Source of the DNA: Pontibacter kalidii
GTDB taxonomy: Bacteria > Bacteroidota > Bacteroidia > Cytophagales > Hymenobacteraceae
Direction: 5' to 3'
Length of the DNA stretch: 64,000 nucleotides
Assembly: GCF_026278245.1 (NCBI RefSeq)
Contig: NZ_CP111079.1
Span: 3,982,501-4,046,500, forward strand
Shown: positions 15,695 to 24,315 of the stretch, in pieces
Numbering within the stretch: the stretch's first letter is position 1
How the letters are laid out: each line of letters starts with the position of its first letter
The notes under the pieces: model-generated
The model's input: only the letters and a program-made list of their open reading frames with translations
Told to the model about the DNA's origin: nothing
The model's database searches: none
Position numbers and translations under genes: made by a program

Positions 15695-16936
15695 ATGAAC
15701 ACTCAAACCATCACCTCCAGCCAGCAGGCAATTGATACCGAACACAAGTACGGTGCCCACAACTACCATCCACTGCCCGTGGTGCTAAGCCGCGGCGAAG
15801 GGGTGCACCTCTGGGATGTGGAAGGAAAGCATTACTACGACTTCCTCTCGGCCTACAGTGCCGTGAACCAGGGCCACTGCCACCCGAAGATCGTGGGCGC
15901 CCTCACTGAGCAGGCACAGCAGCTCACGCTCACCTCCCGCGCCTTTTACAACGATAAGCTTGGCCTGGCCGAGAAGTACATCTGCGAGCTGTTTGGCTAC
16001 GATAAGGCCCTGTACATGAACTCCGGTGCCGAGGCCGTGGAGACGGCCATTAAACTGGCCCGCAAGTGGGGCTATACCAAAAAGGGCATCGCGCCGCATA
16101 ACGCCGAGATTATTGTGGTGGAGCATAACTTCCATGGTCGCACCACGGGCATCATCTCCTTTTCCACCGACCCGGACTCCACCAAGGGCTTCGGCCCCTA
16201 CATGCCGGGCTATAAGGTGATTCCTTACAACGATGTGGAGGCGCTGGAGCGTGCCCTGAAGGAGAACCCGAACGTGTGCGGTTTCCTGGTGGAGCCGATC
16301 CAGGGCGAGGCGGGCGTAGTGGTGCCTGACGAGGGCTACCTGTCCAAGGCCCACGCGCTGTGCAGGGAGTACGATGTGCTGTTGATGACCGATGAGATAC
16401 AGACCGGCATCGGGCGCACCGGCAAGCTGCTGGCCAGCTACTACGACGAGGTGAAGGCCGACATACTTATACTTGGCAAGGCGCTCTCCGGAGGCGTGCT
16501 GCCGGTTTCCTGCGTACTGGCCAACGACGAGATCATGCTGTGCATACAGCCGGGCGAGCACGGCTCTACCTTCGGCGGCAACCCGCTGGCTGCCATGGTG
16601 GCCATTGCCGCGCTGGAGGTAATCAAAGATGAAAACCTGACGGAGAACGCTTATAGACTGGGAGAGCTGTTCCGGGAGCGCATGCAGCGCCTGATCGAGA
16701 AGCGGCCGGAGCTGGTAACACTGGTGCGCGGCAGAGGCCTTTTGAACGCCATCATCATCAACCCGACACCGGATGGCCGCACCGCCTGGGATGTGTGCGT
16801 GGAGCTGAAGGAAAAAGGCCTGCTGGCCAAGCCAACCCACGGCGACATCATCCGCTTCGCACCACCGCTGGTGATGACGGAGGAGCAACTGCAGGAGTGC
16901 AGCGACATCATTGAGGACGTGATCCTGAACTTCTAA
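15695..16936 (+). CDS. rocD: Ornithine aminotransferase
   Basis: The enzyme transfers the delta-amino group of ornithine to 2-oxoglutarate, linking arginine, ornithine and proline metabolism. The 413-residue protein is a class III PLP aminotransferase with [21 protein letters not shown] near 105-125, [16 protein letters not shown] near 228-243 and the PLP-binding Lys262 (ILGKALSGG). The N-terminal [19 protein letters not shown] and C-terminal [15 protein letters not shown] are typical of OAT rather than acetylornithine aminotransferase. The ATG at 15695 is preferred over an upstream TTG. No other arginine gene is adjacent. Confidence 0.95.
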   Translation: MNTQTITSSQQAIDTEHKYGAHNYHPLPVVLSRGEGVHLWDVEGKHYYDFLSAYSAVNQGHCHPKIVGALTEQAQQLTLTSRAFYNDKLGLAEKYICELFGYDKALYMNSGAEAVETAIKLARKWGYTKKGIAPHNAEIIVVEHNFHGRTTGIISFSTDPDSTKGFGPYMPGYKVIPYNDVEALERALKENPNVCGFLVEPIQGEAGVVVPDEGYLSKAHALCREYDVLLMTDEIQTGIGRTGKLLASYYDEVKADILILGKALSGGVLPVSCVLANDEIMLCIQPGEHGSTFGGNPLAAMVAIAALEVIKDENLTENAYRLGELFRERMQRLIEKRPELVTLVRGRGLLNAIIINPTPDGRTAWDVCVELKEKGLLAKPTHGDIIRFAPPLVMTEEQLQECSDIIEDVILNF

Positions 16937-16960
16937 CGTGTAAACGCCGGCAAGTATGAA

Positions 16961-16990
16961 AGGCAGGGGCTACGGCTTCTGCCTTTTTTG
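16961..16990 (+). terminator. rocD terminator
   Basis: AGGCAGGGGC and GCTTCTGCCT pair (two G-T wobbles) around a TACG loop, followed by TTTTTTG. It lies 24 bases after the rocD stop. Confidence 0.85.
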
Positions 16991-17056
16991 TTTCTGATGT
17001 ATGTTATACCAATATGAATTCATTTAAGCACATTAGATGCTTTGTCAAGTAAAGCC

Positions 17057-17088
17057 AATTCCCCTCCTTGGAGGGGTAGGGGTGGGTT
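17057..17088. repeat. Solitary CCCCTCC/GGAGGGG hairpin with G-rich flank
   Basis: CCCCTCC (17061-17067), TT, GGAGGGG (17070-17076) is followed by TAGGGGTGGG. Read on the minus strand it is CCCACCCCTA-CCCCTCC-loop-GGAGGGG-AATT, the same layout as the arms around the DUF559 gene and the copies at 2830 and 53444. The 465-base gap 16937-17401 also holds two terminators and the repeated string TTCATTTAAGCA at 17020 and 17374. Confidence 0.7.
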
Positions 17089-17262
17089 AATGTTTTTTAG
17101 ATGCGCACGAGCCACTTAATACTAGTATTAATTCCTACTTAGAGAATGAACTAAGTGCCTGGCGATGCAGGTGCTGAACTCGGGCAAAGTATACATTCAT
17201 ACTTTAGAGGAGGCTGCAGGCACAAAGCTACCTAATCCCTTTTAACCGCCGTGCTGGCTCAA

Positions 17263-17298
17263 GAAAAAGGCCTGCAGCATCATAGCAGCAGGCCTTCT
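17263..17298 (-). terminator. Terminator downstream of the asparagine synthetase gene
   Basis: On the minus strand AAGGCCTGC pairs with GCAGGCCTT around a 12-base loop that can itself pair in part, followed by TTTCTTG. It lies about 100 bases after the stop at 17402. Confidence 0.8.
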
Positions 17299-17369
17299 TA
17301 CATCATCTTAAACCAGTCGACTATCCTATAATTCGCAGGATTGTCCGCATTATCGCTATTGTCATCCAT
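17298..17369 (-). CDS. Possible 23-residue small protein between asnA and its terminator
   Basis: An ATG-started frame of 23 codons lies 32 bases after the asparagine synthetase stop and ends exactly where the terminator stem begins. The peptide has an acidic Asn/Asp-rich N-terminal half and ends NYRIVDWFKMM. There is no known family or clear ribosome-binding site, but position inside the transcript is suggestive. A chance ORF of this size is common, so confidence is low. Confidence 0.25.
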   Translation of the reverse strand: MDDNSDNADNPANYRIVDWFKMM

Positions 17370-17401
17370 ATCCTATTCATTTAAGCATACATTAGCGCGT
17401 G

Positions 17402-18358
17402 TTAGAAAATGGCTTTGGTAAAAGGCTTGCGCGAGAACACGGTTACCTCATTCACATCTTTCAGGCGGCAGATAAAGCGGGTCATGCGCTCCACACCGAA
17501 GCCACCACCGGCAGTTCTTGGTATGCCGCCTTCCTTAGCCACCTCCAGGTAATGCGCAAAAGCCTCCTGGTTGGTGCCAACCTCTGCCATGCGCTTTTTG
17601 ATCTGGTGATACTCATACTCGCGCTCTGCTCCCGATAACCCTTCGCCAAAGCCCTCTGGCCAGATCACATCGTAGTTCAGGTAGGTGCCCGGCTTCTTCG
17701 GATCCTCCTTGTCGTAAAACTCGCGCTTGTGGTTCAGCAGCCAGAACGGCTCCGTGGCCTCCTTCGACTTAAGATGCTCATAGTCTGACCCCAGGGCGGC
17801 TTCCAGCTTCTCGGTGCGGCATACTTCCCACTTCTCATACTGCGGCAGCAGCTCGCCACGTAGCTCAAGTATGATGTCCGGTAACTCCTCGTTCAGGCGG
17901 CGGAACACGAAGTTTACCAGCTCCTCCATAAACTCCATCACAAAAAAGCGGTCTTTGCCCTTAAACTCAAAGTCGATCTGCGTAAACTCGAACAGGTGGC
18001 GGCCGGTCTCAGCGCGGTCAGAGAACTCCAGGCGCACGTTCGGCGACACGATGTAGAGGCTGTCGAGCCCGGGGTTCATCAGGGCCAGTTGCTTGTGGAA
18101 GATCATGGACTTGGTAAGGCTCCAGCGCTGCTCGGCGTAGCTAATGGAGGCATCTACCACACCATGGTTCAGCGGGTCGGTGATGGGGGAGAGCATGAGC
18201 GGCATGAGTTGCGTCAGGCCCTTGCGGTACATAAAATCGTGGGCGGCGCGCACAATGCCCTGCTGCACTTTCAGGATCTTGGGCAGCGATGCCCGGCTCA
18301 GGTGGCTCACGGTGTCATCGAGCACCGCCGATTGCGTAAGTGTAACTTCTTCTGTCAT
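17402..18358 (-). CDS. Archaeal-type asparagine synthetase (AsnRS/AspRS paralogue)
   Basis: The 318-residue protein is a class II aminoacyl-tRNA synthetase catalytic core without the N-terminal OB-fold anticodon-binding domain. Motif 2 (DRAETGRHLFEFTQIDFEF) and motif 3 (GGGFGVERMTRFICRL) are intact and of the AsnRS/AspRS type. Such cores are known in Pyrococcus to make free asparagine from aspartate and ammonia with ATP. It is not homologous to enterobacterial AsnA in sequence but probably does the same reaction. The divergent neighbour encodes an AsnC/Lrp-type regulator, which supports a role in asparagine supply. A pure tRNA-ligase role is unlikely without an anticodon domain. Confidence 0.85.
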   Translation of the reverse strand: MTEEVTLTQSAVLDDTVSHLSRASLPKILKVQQGIVRAAHDFMYRKGLTQLMPLMLSPITDPLNHGVVDASISYAEQRWSLTKSMIFHKQLALMNPGLDSLYIVSPNVRLEFSDRAETGRHLFEFTQIDFEFKGKDRFFVMEFMEELVNFVFRRLNEELPDIILELRGELLPQYEKWEVCRTEKLEAALGSDYEHLKSKEATEPFWLLNHKREFYDKEDPKKPGTYLNYDVIWPEGFGEGLSGAEREYEYHQIKKRMAEVGTNQEAFAHYLEVAKEGGIPRTAGGGFGVERMTRFICRLKDVNEVTVFSRKPFTKAIF

Positions 18359-18394
18359 TTTTTTGAAATTTTGTTAAAGAATTAAAGATTTTTA

Positions 18395-18407
18395 CATCAC
18401 AAAGATA
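18395..18407 (-). promoter_or_regulatory. -7 box of the asparagine synthetase gene within a shared 13-mer
   Basis: The minus strand reads TTATCTTTGTGAT, containing TATCTTTG (18400-18407), a perfect TAnnTTTG box. The same 13 bases occur in the opposite orientation at 18481-18493 in front of the AsnC-type regulator. The two boxes may be just promoters or may include an operator for the regulator. Confidence 0.7.
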
Positions 18408-18480
18408 ATTACAGTTGCTTTAATATGCGAATTTGTTAAAAAAAATTTTCGAAGGTTGATATATTTTCAAAGATATAGTC

Positions 18481-18493
18481 TTATCTTTGTGAT
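18481..18493 (+). promoter_or_regulatory. -7 box of the AsnC/Lrp-type gene within a shared 13-mer
   Basis: TTATCTTTGTGAT includes TATCTTTG (18482-18489). The ATG of the regulator follows about 34 bases later. It is the inverted counterpart of the box at 18395-18407, with an AT-rich spacer of about 73 bases between them. Confidence 0.7.
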
Positions 18494-18522
18494 TATGTTA
18501 ACAGCAGCACGTACAGGAGCCT

Positions 18523-18981
18523 ATGAATTACGAAATTGATAACCTGGATAAGCAGATTCTGCGCCTGCTGATGCAGGATGTGACCCGCGCTTACACTGAT
18601 ATTGCCAAAGAACTGAATGTTTCGGGCGGTACGATACACGTGCGGATGAAGAAACTGACGGAAATGGGCGTGGTGAAGGGGGCCCAACTGCTGGTAAACC
18701 CTTCAGCGGTTGGCTTTGATATCTGCGCGTTTATCGGGGTGTTCCTGGAGAAGGGCTCGGAGTATAAGGAGACGGTGGAGAAGATGCAGAACATCCCTGA
18801 GATTGTGGAACTACACTACACCACCGGTGCCTACAGCATGTTTGCCAAGATCGTGTGCCGCGACACCAAGCACCTGCGCGAGGTGCTGAACGAGAAACTG
18901 CAGTCTATAGAGGGGGTGCAGCGCACCGAGACGCTGATCTCGCTGGAGGAAAGTATAAACCGGCAGATCAAGATCGAGTAA
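18523..18981 (+). CDS. Lrp/AsnC family transcriptional regulator
   Basis: The 152-residue protein has an N-terminal winged helix-turn-helix (LDKQILRLLMQDVTRAYTDI, then AKELNVSGGTIHVRMKKL, about 8-47) and a C-terminal RAM ligand-binding domain (about 66-145, with GAYSMFAKIVCRD). Lrp/AsnC proteins sense amino acids. Its divergent partner is an asparagine synthetase, which parallels the asnC-asnA pair of E. coli, so asparagine is the likely effector and the shared intergenic region the likely target. That regulatory link is inference. Confidence 0.93.
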   Translation: MNYEIDNLDKQILRLLMQDVTRAYTDIAKELNVSGGTIHVRMKKLTEMGVVKGAQLLVNPSAVGFDICAFIGVFLEKGSEYKETVEKMQNIPEIVELHYTTGAYSMFAKIVCRDTKHLREVLNEKLQSIEGVQRTETLISLEESINRQIKIE

Positions 18982-18990
18982 CGGGTAAAA

Positions 18991-19288
18991 GATAGAGACG
19001 CCGGTTAGAGCGTCTCTACAAAGTATAAAGTATGTTTTTGGGAAATGATTGTCCCCTAACCCTTTAAAGGGGGATTATTTTATTGGTTTATGATGCGGGC
19101 CCCTACCGCGAGTTTTCAACTCGTGGTTTGCCATGATGGTAAGCTTTCAGCTTACGTTTGCCGTCAGAGGGCTCCCTTATACCTTTGCAAGCTGAAAGCT
19201 TGCCTCATCAAAAGCCACAAGATGCCATCTTACGGCAGGTACAGCATGTGTATAAATTGTAGCCCTCCCCCTCTGGGGAGAGGGTCAT
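18991..19288. repeat. Gap filled with six small palindromes
   Basis: The gene-free stretch after the Lrp-type gene contains: AGAGACGC...GCGTCTCT (about 18993-19018); CCCCTAACCCTTTAAAGGGGG (about 19053-19073); CGCGAGTTTTCAACTCGTGG (about 19105-19124); GTAAGCTTTCAGCTTACG (about 19139-19156); GCAAGCTGAAAGCTTGCC (about 19188-19205); and CCCTCCCC-CTCT-GGGGAGAGGG (about 19263-19284). The stems are unrelated to each other in sequence except the second and last, which resemble the C-rich hairpin family seen elsewhere in the window. I see no coding sequence. Confidence 0.7.
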
Positions 19289-19289
19289 A

Positions 19290-20546
19290 CTACTGCAGTT
19301 TCTGCAGCGCCTCACGCAGCCTGCCCAGCGATGCTTTGATATCCTCCAGAGAGGCACCACCTACCGATAGTCTGAACCAGTTAACGTCTTTGCCGGAGCC
19401 AAAGGCCGAGAACGGCACCACGGCCAGCTTCGCCTCTTGCAGCACGTAGAACGTCACATCCTGGCTTGTCTCCAACACCTTGCCCTCCGGCGTGGTTTTG
19501 CCGGCAAGGTCGATCTTGGCAGAAAGATAAATCGCACCCATTGGCTCAATAGCATCCACGGCAAAGCCTTCCGACTTCAGCTCCCGGAAACCGTTATAGA
19601 GCACGTTCAGGCTCTCCTGCACCTTCGGCTTAAACTCATTCATAAAGGTATCCACCGCTTGCCGGTTCTGCAGGAACTCGGCCATAGCCATCTGTTCCGC
19701 CTTAGGCGCCCAGGCACCCACGTGGCCAAGTATGGATTTCATCTTATCCATCACCACCGTCGGACCGAAGGCGTAGCCCACGCGTACGCCTGTGGCGGCA
19801 AAACATTTGGAGGTACCGTCGATGTAGATCGTATAGTCGCGCATCTCCGGGCGCAGGCTCACCGGGTCGTAGTGCTCGGCGCTGCCAAAAGTTAGCATCC
19901 AGTAGATCTGGTCGTAGAGCATGTACAACGGCTTCTCACCTTCACTGCGGGTGCGGTTCTCCTCCAGCACCAGGTCGCAGATCTCCTCCAGGTCTTTTTT
20001 GGAGAACATCGTGCCTGTCGGGTTCAGCGGCGAGCACAGGGCCAGCATGGTGGCGCCTTTCAGGTGCGGCTTTACGTCGGCAGCGGTTGGCATAAAGTTA
20101 TTCTCCGGCCGCGTCTTTACCTCCACCGGCGTAGCGCCGGATAGGTGGCAGTAGTGGTTGTTGTTCCAGGACGGGGTGGGGTATACCACCTTGTCGCCCG
20201 GGTCTACCAGCGCCAGGTAGGTGGCATAGATAAGGGGGCGTGAGCCGCCTGCCACCAGGATGTCGTTCTCCGGGTAGGTAAGGCCCAGGCACTCCTGCGT
20301 GAAAGCCACCACCGCCTTGCGCAACACCGCCACGCCATTGGCAGGTGGATAGTTAGTGTGCCCCTGCTCGTAGGCTTTGGTGATGCCCTTGCGCAATTCC
20401 TCCGGGATGGGGTATATGCCAGGGTTAAAGTCGCCGATGGTGAGGTTGCAGATAGGCTCGCCCTTTGCAATCATTGCGTTCACCTCGCCGGCCACCCGAA
20501 TAATCTCGGAGCCGATCAGGTTCTGCGCCATTTTAGAAACTGTCAT
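19290..20546 (-). CDS. Class I/II pyridoxal-phosphate aminotransferase
   Basis: The 418-residue protein is a fold-type I aminotransferase of the aspartate aminotransferase family. Visible active-site features are Asn175 (LNPTGTM), Asp212 (YDQIYW), the PLP-binding Lys247 (DGTSKCFAATGVRVGYA) and a C-terminal Arg in WFRLSVGG. Substrate specificity cannot be read directly; aspartate or another amino acid is possible. It lies next to the asparagine synthetase region but is separated by a repeat-filled gap, so a link is only suggestive. Confidence 0.9.
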   Translation of the reverse strand: MTVSKMAQNLIGSEIIRVAGEVNAMIAKGEPICNLTIGDFNPGIYPIPEELRKGITKAYEQGHTNYPPANGVAVLRKAVVAFTQECLGLTYPENDILVAGGSRPLIYATYLALVDPGDKVVYPTPSWNNNHYCHLSGATPVEVKTRPENNFMPTAADVKPHLKGATMLALCSPLNPTGTMFSKKDLEEICDLVLEENRTRSEGEKPLYMLYDQIYWMLTFGSAEHYDPVSLRPEMRDYTIYIDGTSKCFAATGVRVGYAFGPTVVMDKMKSILGHVGAWAPKAEQMAMAEFLQNRQAVDTFMNEFKPKVQESLNVLYNGFRELKSEGFAVDAIEPMGAIYLSAKIDLAGKTTPEGKVLETSQDVTFYVLQEAKLAVVPFSAFGSGKDVNWFRLSVGGASLEDIKASLGRLREALQKLQ

Positions 20547-20737
20547 GGTATCGTATTTCTGAGTAAAAAGAAGGTCCTGCTAAGTTATTGATTTCTAGTT
20601 TAGCTTGCGTTATACTTTGAAAATTGTTTATTAATCCTCTGATCCGCAAGCATAATCGCATCATCACAGCTATATTATTATATAATTGACAATAGCTGGT
20701 TTACCCCATACCTTGTACTTCCACCCCTTGGGCATCC

Positions 20738-23158
20738 TTAAAACAACAGGCTCACGGTAAGCTTTATACGGAGGTTTTCGCGGGAGTTTTGAAGAGCGTA
20801 TGGGCCGTAACGGTAAAAAGCCCCTACTCCCACACCGCTGAACGGGGAACTGATGATATTGTTGAGCATCAGCCCGGACTCAAAAAAACCTTTGCGCATA
20901 CTTCTGAAAGCCACTTCCGGCAGCTCCTGCAGCGGTTCCTCCATACTTCCGAAGCCAATGTTGGTGACCGCCACCAGGTCGGGGGCGAAGAAGCGGGTGT
21001 TGAGCAGGCGCTTGCCGAAGTTCTGGGAGAAGAACAGGGCAGCATACCGGTCGGTGAAGAACTCGTAGGGGTACATGGTCTCAAAGCCTTCGCTGGTGTA
21101 CAGCTTGTAGTCGCGGTTGTTGCTGCCGTAGCCGTTGTAGCGCGTTACCAGGGGTGCATTGCCCTCTACCCATCCCCCCGCAAGTATAACCCTGCTCTCG
21201 CCGAAGGTGCGGTGGCGCAGCAAAGTCTTCAGCCGCAGGTCATACTTGTGGTAGCCGTAATCGCCCTCCAGAAAGCCATCCAGGCCGCGGGTGTACTGCA
21301 GCCACAGCACCGGCTGTTCCTCCCCCGTCATCGGCACCAGGCGGTTGAACTGCTGCATGTACTTCTCGCCCGGGGCGTAGCGCAGGCTCAGCACCGCCTC
21401 CGCAAGGTTAAAGGTGGATAGCGGCTGCCCTTCCTGCTGCAGCAAGGTCGGCTGCCGCTCCTCCTGCCGCAGTTGGGCGTTGGCCTGCAGGTAGCGCAGC
21501 ACGCGGCCCTGCAGGGCTATACTTTGGTGGGTGGTGTAATCCATGTCCGTCAGGAGCGCCCGGCGCAGGTTCCCCAGTAACCCGTAGCCTTCTTCAAAAG
21601 CCAGTCTGCGGCCGCCGGTTTCCAGGATATCCTTAAAGTAGGTAGCTTTTAACTGCAGCTCCAGCGGCCGGTAAAGTATAACCGCGGCATCGGCGCCATA
21701 TTTGGCCTTGCGGTCCTTTAAGGCATAGCCCCCGTAGCCACCTACCTTCCATCTCTCCGAGAAACGGTCGTTGGTATAGGCGCCCATGCCTAACCGCATG
21801 CCCTCAAGAGCACCCACGCGCAACAGGCGCCTCAGGTCCAAACTTATCGCCCCTATGGGGATCTGTTTGCTCATCAGGTACTCCATGGTCCGGATGGTGC
21901 GGTCCAGTTTCCGGGCACGGCCCACGCTGTCGAGGCGCTCGTAGGTGCGCTGTTCCAACTGTGTGAGCGAGTCGGGGCGGTAGGCCTGAAAAAAACTGTC
22001 GGGCTGGCGGTGGGCGTCTGGTTGCTGCTTCAGGGCCACCACCCCAAAGTCGGTGGGCTGCAGGTTTGGGTTTAGGTTGATGTTGGTGATGTAGGTGCGC
22101 AGGCGGGCATAAGGCTGGTGCCCGTTCAGGCTGAGTTGCGGGATGGTCAGCTCCACGTCTAGTTCGGTGGGGAACCACCGCTTTTGCGGCCCCACCCGTT
22201 CGTAGCGCTGCTGCAGCCGGATGTTGCGCTTTTCGTCGTCGCCTGCCGAGCCAGCCAGCACATTTTGCACCGCCCAGCCGCTGCTGTTGATGTAGAGCAA
22301 CCCCTCCAGCCCCTCGAAATTCTTGCCCTGCTCCGGCTCAAAAGAGATGATAAAGATGCTGTCCTGGCCTTGCACCACCGTCTCCTGCAGCACAAAGTTA
22401 TACTTGCGGGTGCTGCCCGGGCTCAAAGGGCTCAGGTAGCGCTTGCCAAAGAACACGGGCAGGTCGTCGTACACCGAGAACTCCCGTGCCTCGGCGGCCA
22501 CTACGCCAAAGCTCGGCTGCTGCAGCCCCGACACGCGCGTGGCCAGGATGGTTTCTCTGGTGAGGTTAGGCTGCAGAAAGGCGTAGTCGGTCACACTCTC
22601 AAGCAGGAACAGGTGCTGCTGCCCCAGCAGGCTGCGCATCTTCAGGTAGGCCGAGTCGCGTTTAGTGAGCTGCAGGGTATCGCGCAGCTCCTGCTCCCCC
22701 ACGTCGGCGGCGGTAAGTATGAATTTATTGTAGGTGCGGTAGGTATAGTTATCGAGGTGCTGCAGGCGGTGCTGCTCCCGATTTTCCGCAGCTAATCTAA
22801 TGATGCGATGGGCCGGGTTCTCGCCGGTGCCCAGCACCACCACCTCCTGCAGCCGCGCCGCTGTGGGCTGCAGCTGCACATTTATACTTTCCACCGAGTC
22901 CGGATAGATGATACTGGGCAGATACCCCACATAGCTGAAGCGCAGGCTCCGGAGAGGCTGCCGGTGGCGCAGCAAGTACTCCCCCTCCAGGTTGGTGGTG
23001 GTGCCGGTCTCCCCCTCGTTGGCTGTTATACTTACAAAGGGCAGCCGCTCGCCGGTGGCCGCATCGCGCACCACCCCCTGCACTTGCCGTACCTGCGCTA
23101 AGGCAGTGCCGCAGAGCAAGCACAAGTATAAAAGCAGGAGGTGGCGGACGTATGGCAT
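20738..23158 (-). CDS. DUF5686/carboxypeptidase-regulatory-like outer-membrane protein
   Basis: The 806-residue protein has a Sec signal peptide (MPYVRHLLLLYLCLLCGTALA), an N-terminal carboxypeptidase regulatory-like domain (about 25-110: GVVRDAATGERLPFVSI, TNLEGEYLLRHR), then the long beta-rich DUF5686 region to the C-terminus, whose final strands end in KLTVSLLF like an outer-membrane barrel. This architecture is common in Bacteroidota, and the function is unknown. Its TonB plug is absent, so it is not a classic SusC receptor. It is followed by no close partner; the PAP2 gene lies 64 bases upstream on the same strand. Confidence 0.88.
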   Translation of the reverse strand: MPYVRHLLLLYLCLLCGTALAQVRQVQGVVRDAATGERLPFVSITANEGETGTTTNLEGEYLLRHRQPLRSLRFSYVGYLPSIIYPDSVESINVQLQPTAARLQEVVVLGTGENPAHRIIRLAAENREQHRLQHLDNYTYRTYNKFILTAADVGEQELRDTLQLTKRDSAYLKMRSLLGQQHLFLLESVTDYAFLQPNLTRETILATRVSGLQQPSFGVVAAEAREFSVYDDLPVFFGKRYLSPLSPGSTRKYNFVLQETVVQGQDSIFIISFEPEQGKNFEGLEGLLYINSSGWAVQNVLAGSAGDDEKRNIRLQQRYERVGPQKRWFPTELDVELTIPQLSLNGHQPYARLRTYITNINLNPNLQPTDFGVVALKQQPDAHRQPDSFFQAYRPDSLTQLEQRTYERLDSVGRARKLDRTIRTMEYLMSKQIPIGAISLDLRRLLRVGALEGMRLGMGAYTNDRFSERWKVGGYGGYALKDRKAKYGADAAVILYRPLELQLKATYFKDILETGGRRLAFEEGYGLLGNLRRALLTDMDYTTHQSIALQGRVLRYLQANAQLRQEERQPTLLQQEGQPLSTFNLAEAVLSLRYAPGEKYMQQFNRLVPMTGEEQPVLWLQYTRGLDGFLEGDYGYHKYDLRLKTLLRHRTFGESRVILAGGWVEGNAPLVTRYNGYGSNNRDYKLYTSEGFETMYPYEFFTDRYAALFFSQNFGKRLLNTRFFAPDLVAVTNIGFGSMEEPLQELPEVAFRSMRKGFFESGLMLNNIISSPFSGVGVGAFYRYGPYALQNSRENLRIKLTVSLLF

Positions 23159-23222
23159 CGGGTAAAGTTAAAAAGAAAAGGCGCCACTCCTGCAGCGCCT
23201 TCCGCTCTTCATATAGTAGGAC

Positions 23223-24119
23223 TTAAAAGGTTACACTCAGCCCCACACCCGGGCTTCCGTTTGGCAGCACCGTGGGCACCACCATCGTGTTCAGGCCTTT
23301 ATCCTTGGCAAATTTATCGTGCAGCCAGTATACCGTGTTTACCGAAAGGATGCCTACGCCGGCCCCGGCCAGCACATCGGCCATCCAGTGCTCGTTGTTG
23401 AGCATGCGCATTACACCCGTGCCAGTGGCTATGGCATAGCTGCCCACACTTACCCAAGGACTCTTGTGCCGAAACTCCTTATCCACCACCGTGGCGATGG
23501 TAAAGGCATAGGCCGTGTGGCCCGACGGGAAGGCGGTTGGATCCCCATTCGGGCGATCAATATCCGTTAGCTTTTTGGTAGGCCACACCAGGGCGGAGGT
23601 CAGGGCGCCGGAGGCGATCAGCAGTTTTGTCTGCCGGCCCACCTCGTGCCGGTTCTGGGAGGAGAAGGCGTTGAAGCCGTACAAGTAAGCCAGCGGCACG
23701 AAGAAAACATAATCATCCACCTTGGTGGCGAAGTCGGGGGTATGCCGGTTGCGCGCATCGCGGGCATCAAAGCTGCTGAACAAGCCCCGGTCCTGTATGG
23801 TGTAAATGCCTAGGCCGATCAGGACGGTGGATGGCAGCACGGCACGCTTCAGGAAGCGCTTGTTCTCACCCTCCCGTAGTTGTGCCTCCGTGAAAGGCTC
23901 TTTCTGGCCCGGATAAATCGTGTCACCCTCTGTCGTAATGATGGCCTTGTTGCGCAATTCAAGGCCTGGTGGTTGGGCGGTATCTGCAGCAATTGAGATA
24001 CCCGTGTCCGTCAGCACAGTGCTACTATCCTTGCTTATACTTGGCTGCTGCGCCAGCACAGGGTTTGCCAGCATGACCAGCCCCAACAAAAAAATGGTTA
24101 GTCTATTCTTCAGATTCAA
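23223..24119 (-). CDS. PAP2-type membrane phosphatase
   Basis: The 298-residue protein has a signal peptide (ending about residue 24, VLAQQ) and a C-terminal PAP2 domain. The three signature motifs are present: KLTDIDRPNG (K-x6-RP), FPSGHTAY (PSGH) and R-x5-H-x3-D (RMLNNEHWMAD). PAP2 enzymes dephosphorylate lipid phosphates such as phosphatidic acid or undecaprenyl pyrophosphate on the outer side of the inner membrane. Substrate is not decidable here. The gene lies upstream of the DUF5686 gene on the same strand and may share its transcript. Confidence 0.9.
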   Translation of the reverse strand: MNLKNRLTIFLLGLVMLANPVLAQQPSISKDSSTVLTDTGISIAADTAQPPGLELRNKAIITTEGDTIYPGQKEPFTEAQLREGENKRFLKRAVLPSTVLIGLGIYTIQDRGLFSSFDARDARNRHTPDFATKVDDYVFFVPLAYLYGFNAFSSQNRHEVGRQTKLLIASGALTSALVWPTKKLTDIDRPNGDPTAFPSGHTAYAFTIATVVDKEFRHKSPWVSVGSYAIATGTGVMRMLNNEHWMADVLAGAGVGILSVNTVYWLHDKFAKDKGLNTMVVPTVLPNGSPGVGLSVTF

Positions 24120-24315
24120 TTTCTATTCTTTGGTTTAAGTTGAGCAGTAGCTAATAAACTGCTTTTTAACCTATTTTGTGCCACAGCCGCTGCTTTTTTA
24201 TGGGCAGGCTTTAGTGAGTCCGATAAAAAGTGGAACCGGTAAAACCTCTCGCAACACCCGCAACCGAAGCATGGCCACAAAGTATAAGTAGGCGTACCTA
24301 ACACAACTGTTCCAC

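Noticed and set aside
17020..17397. Direct repeat TTCATTTAAGCA(TA)CATTAG at 17020 and 17374 as ends of a mobile element
   Set aside because: The intervening 350 bases contain only a hairpin and terminators, with no transposase or inverted ends; probably a short chance or decayed repeat.
19090..19449. 119-codon plus-strand frame
   Set aside because: It is built from the palindrome collection and then runs antisense into the aminotransferase gene.
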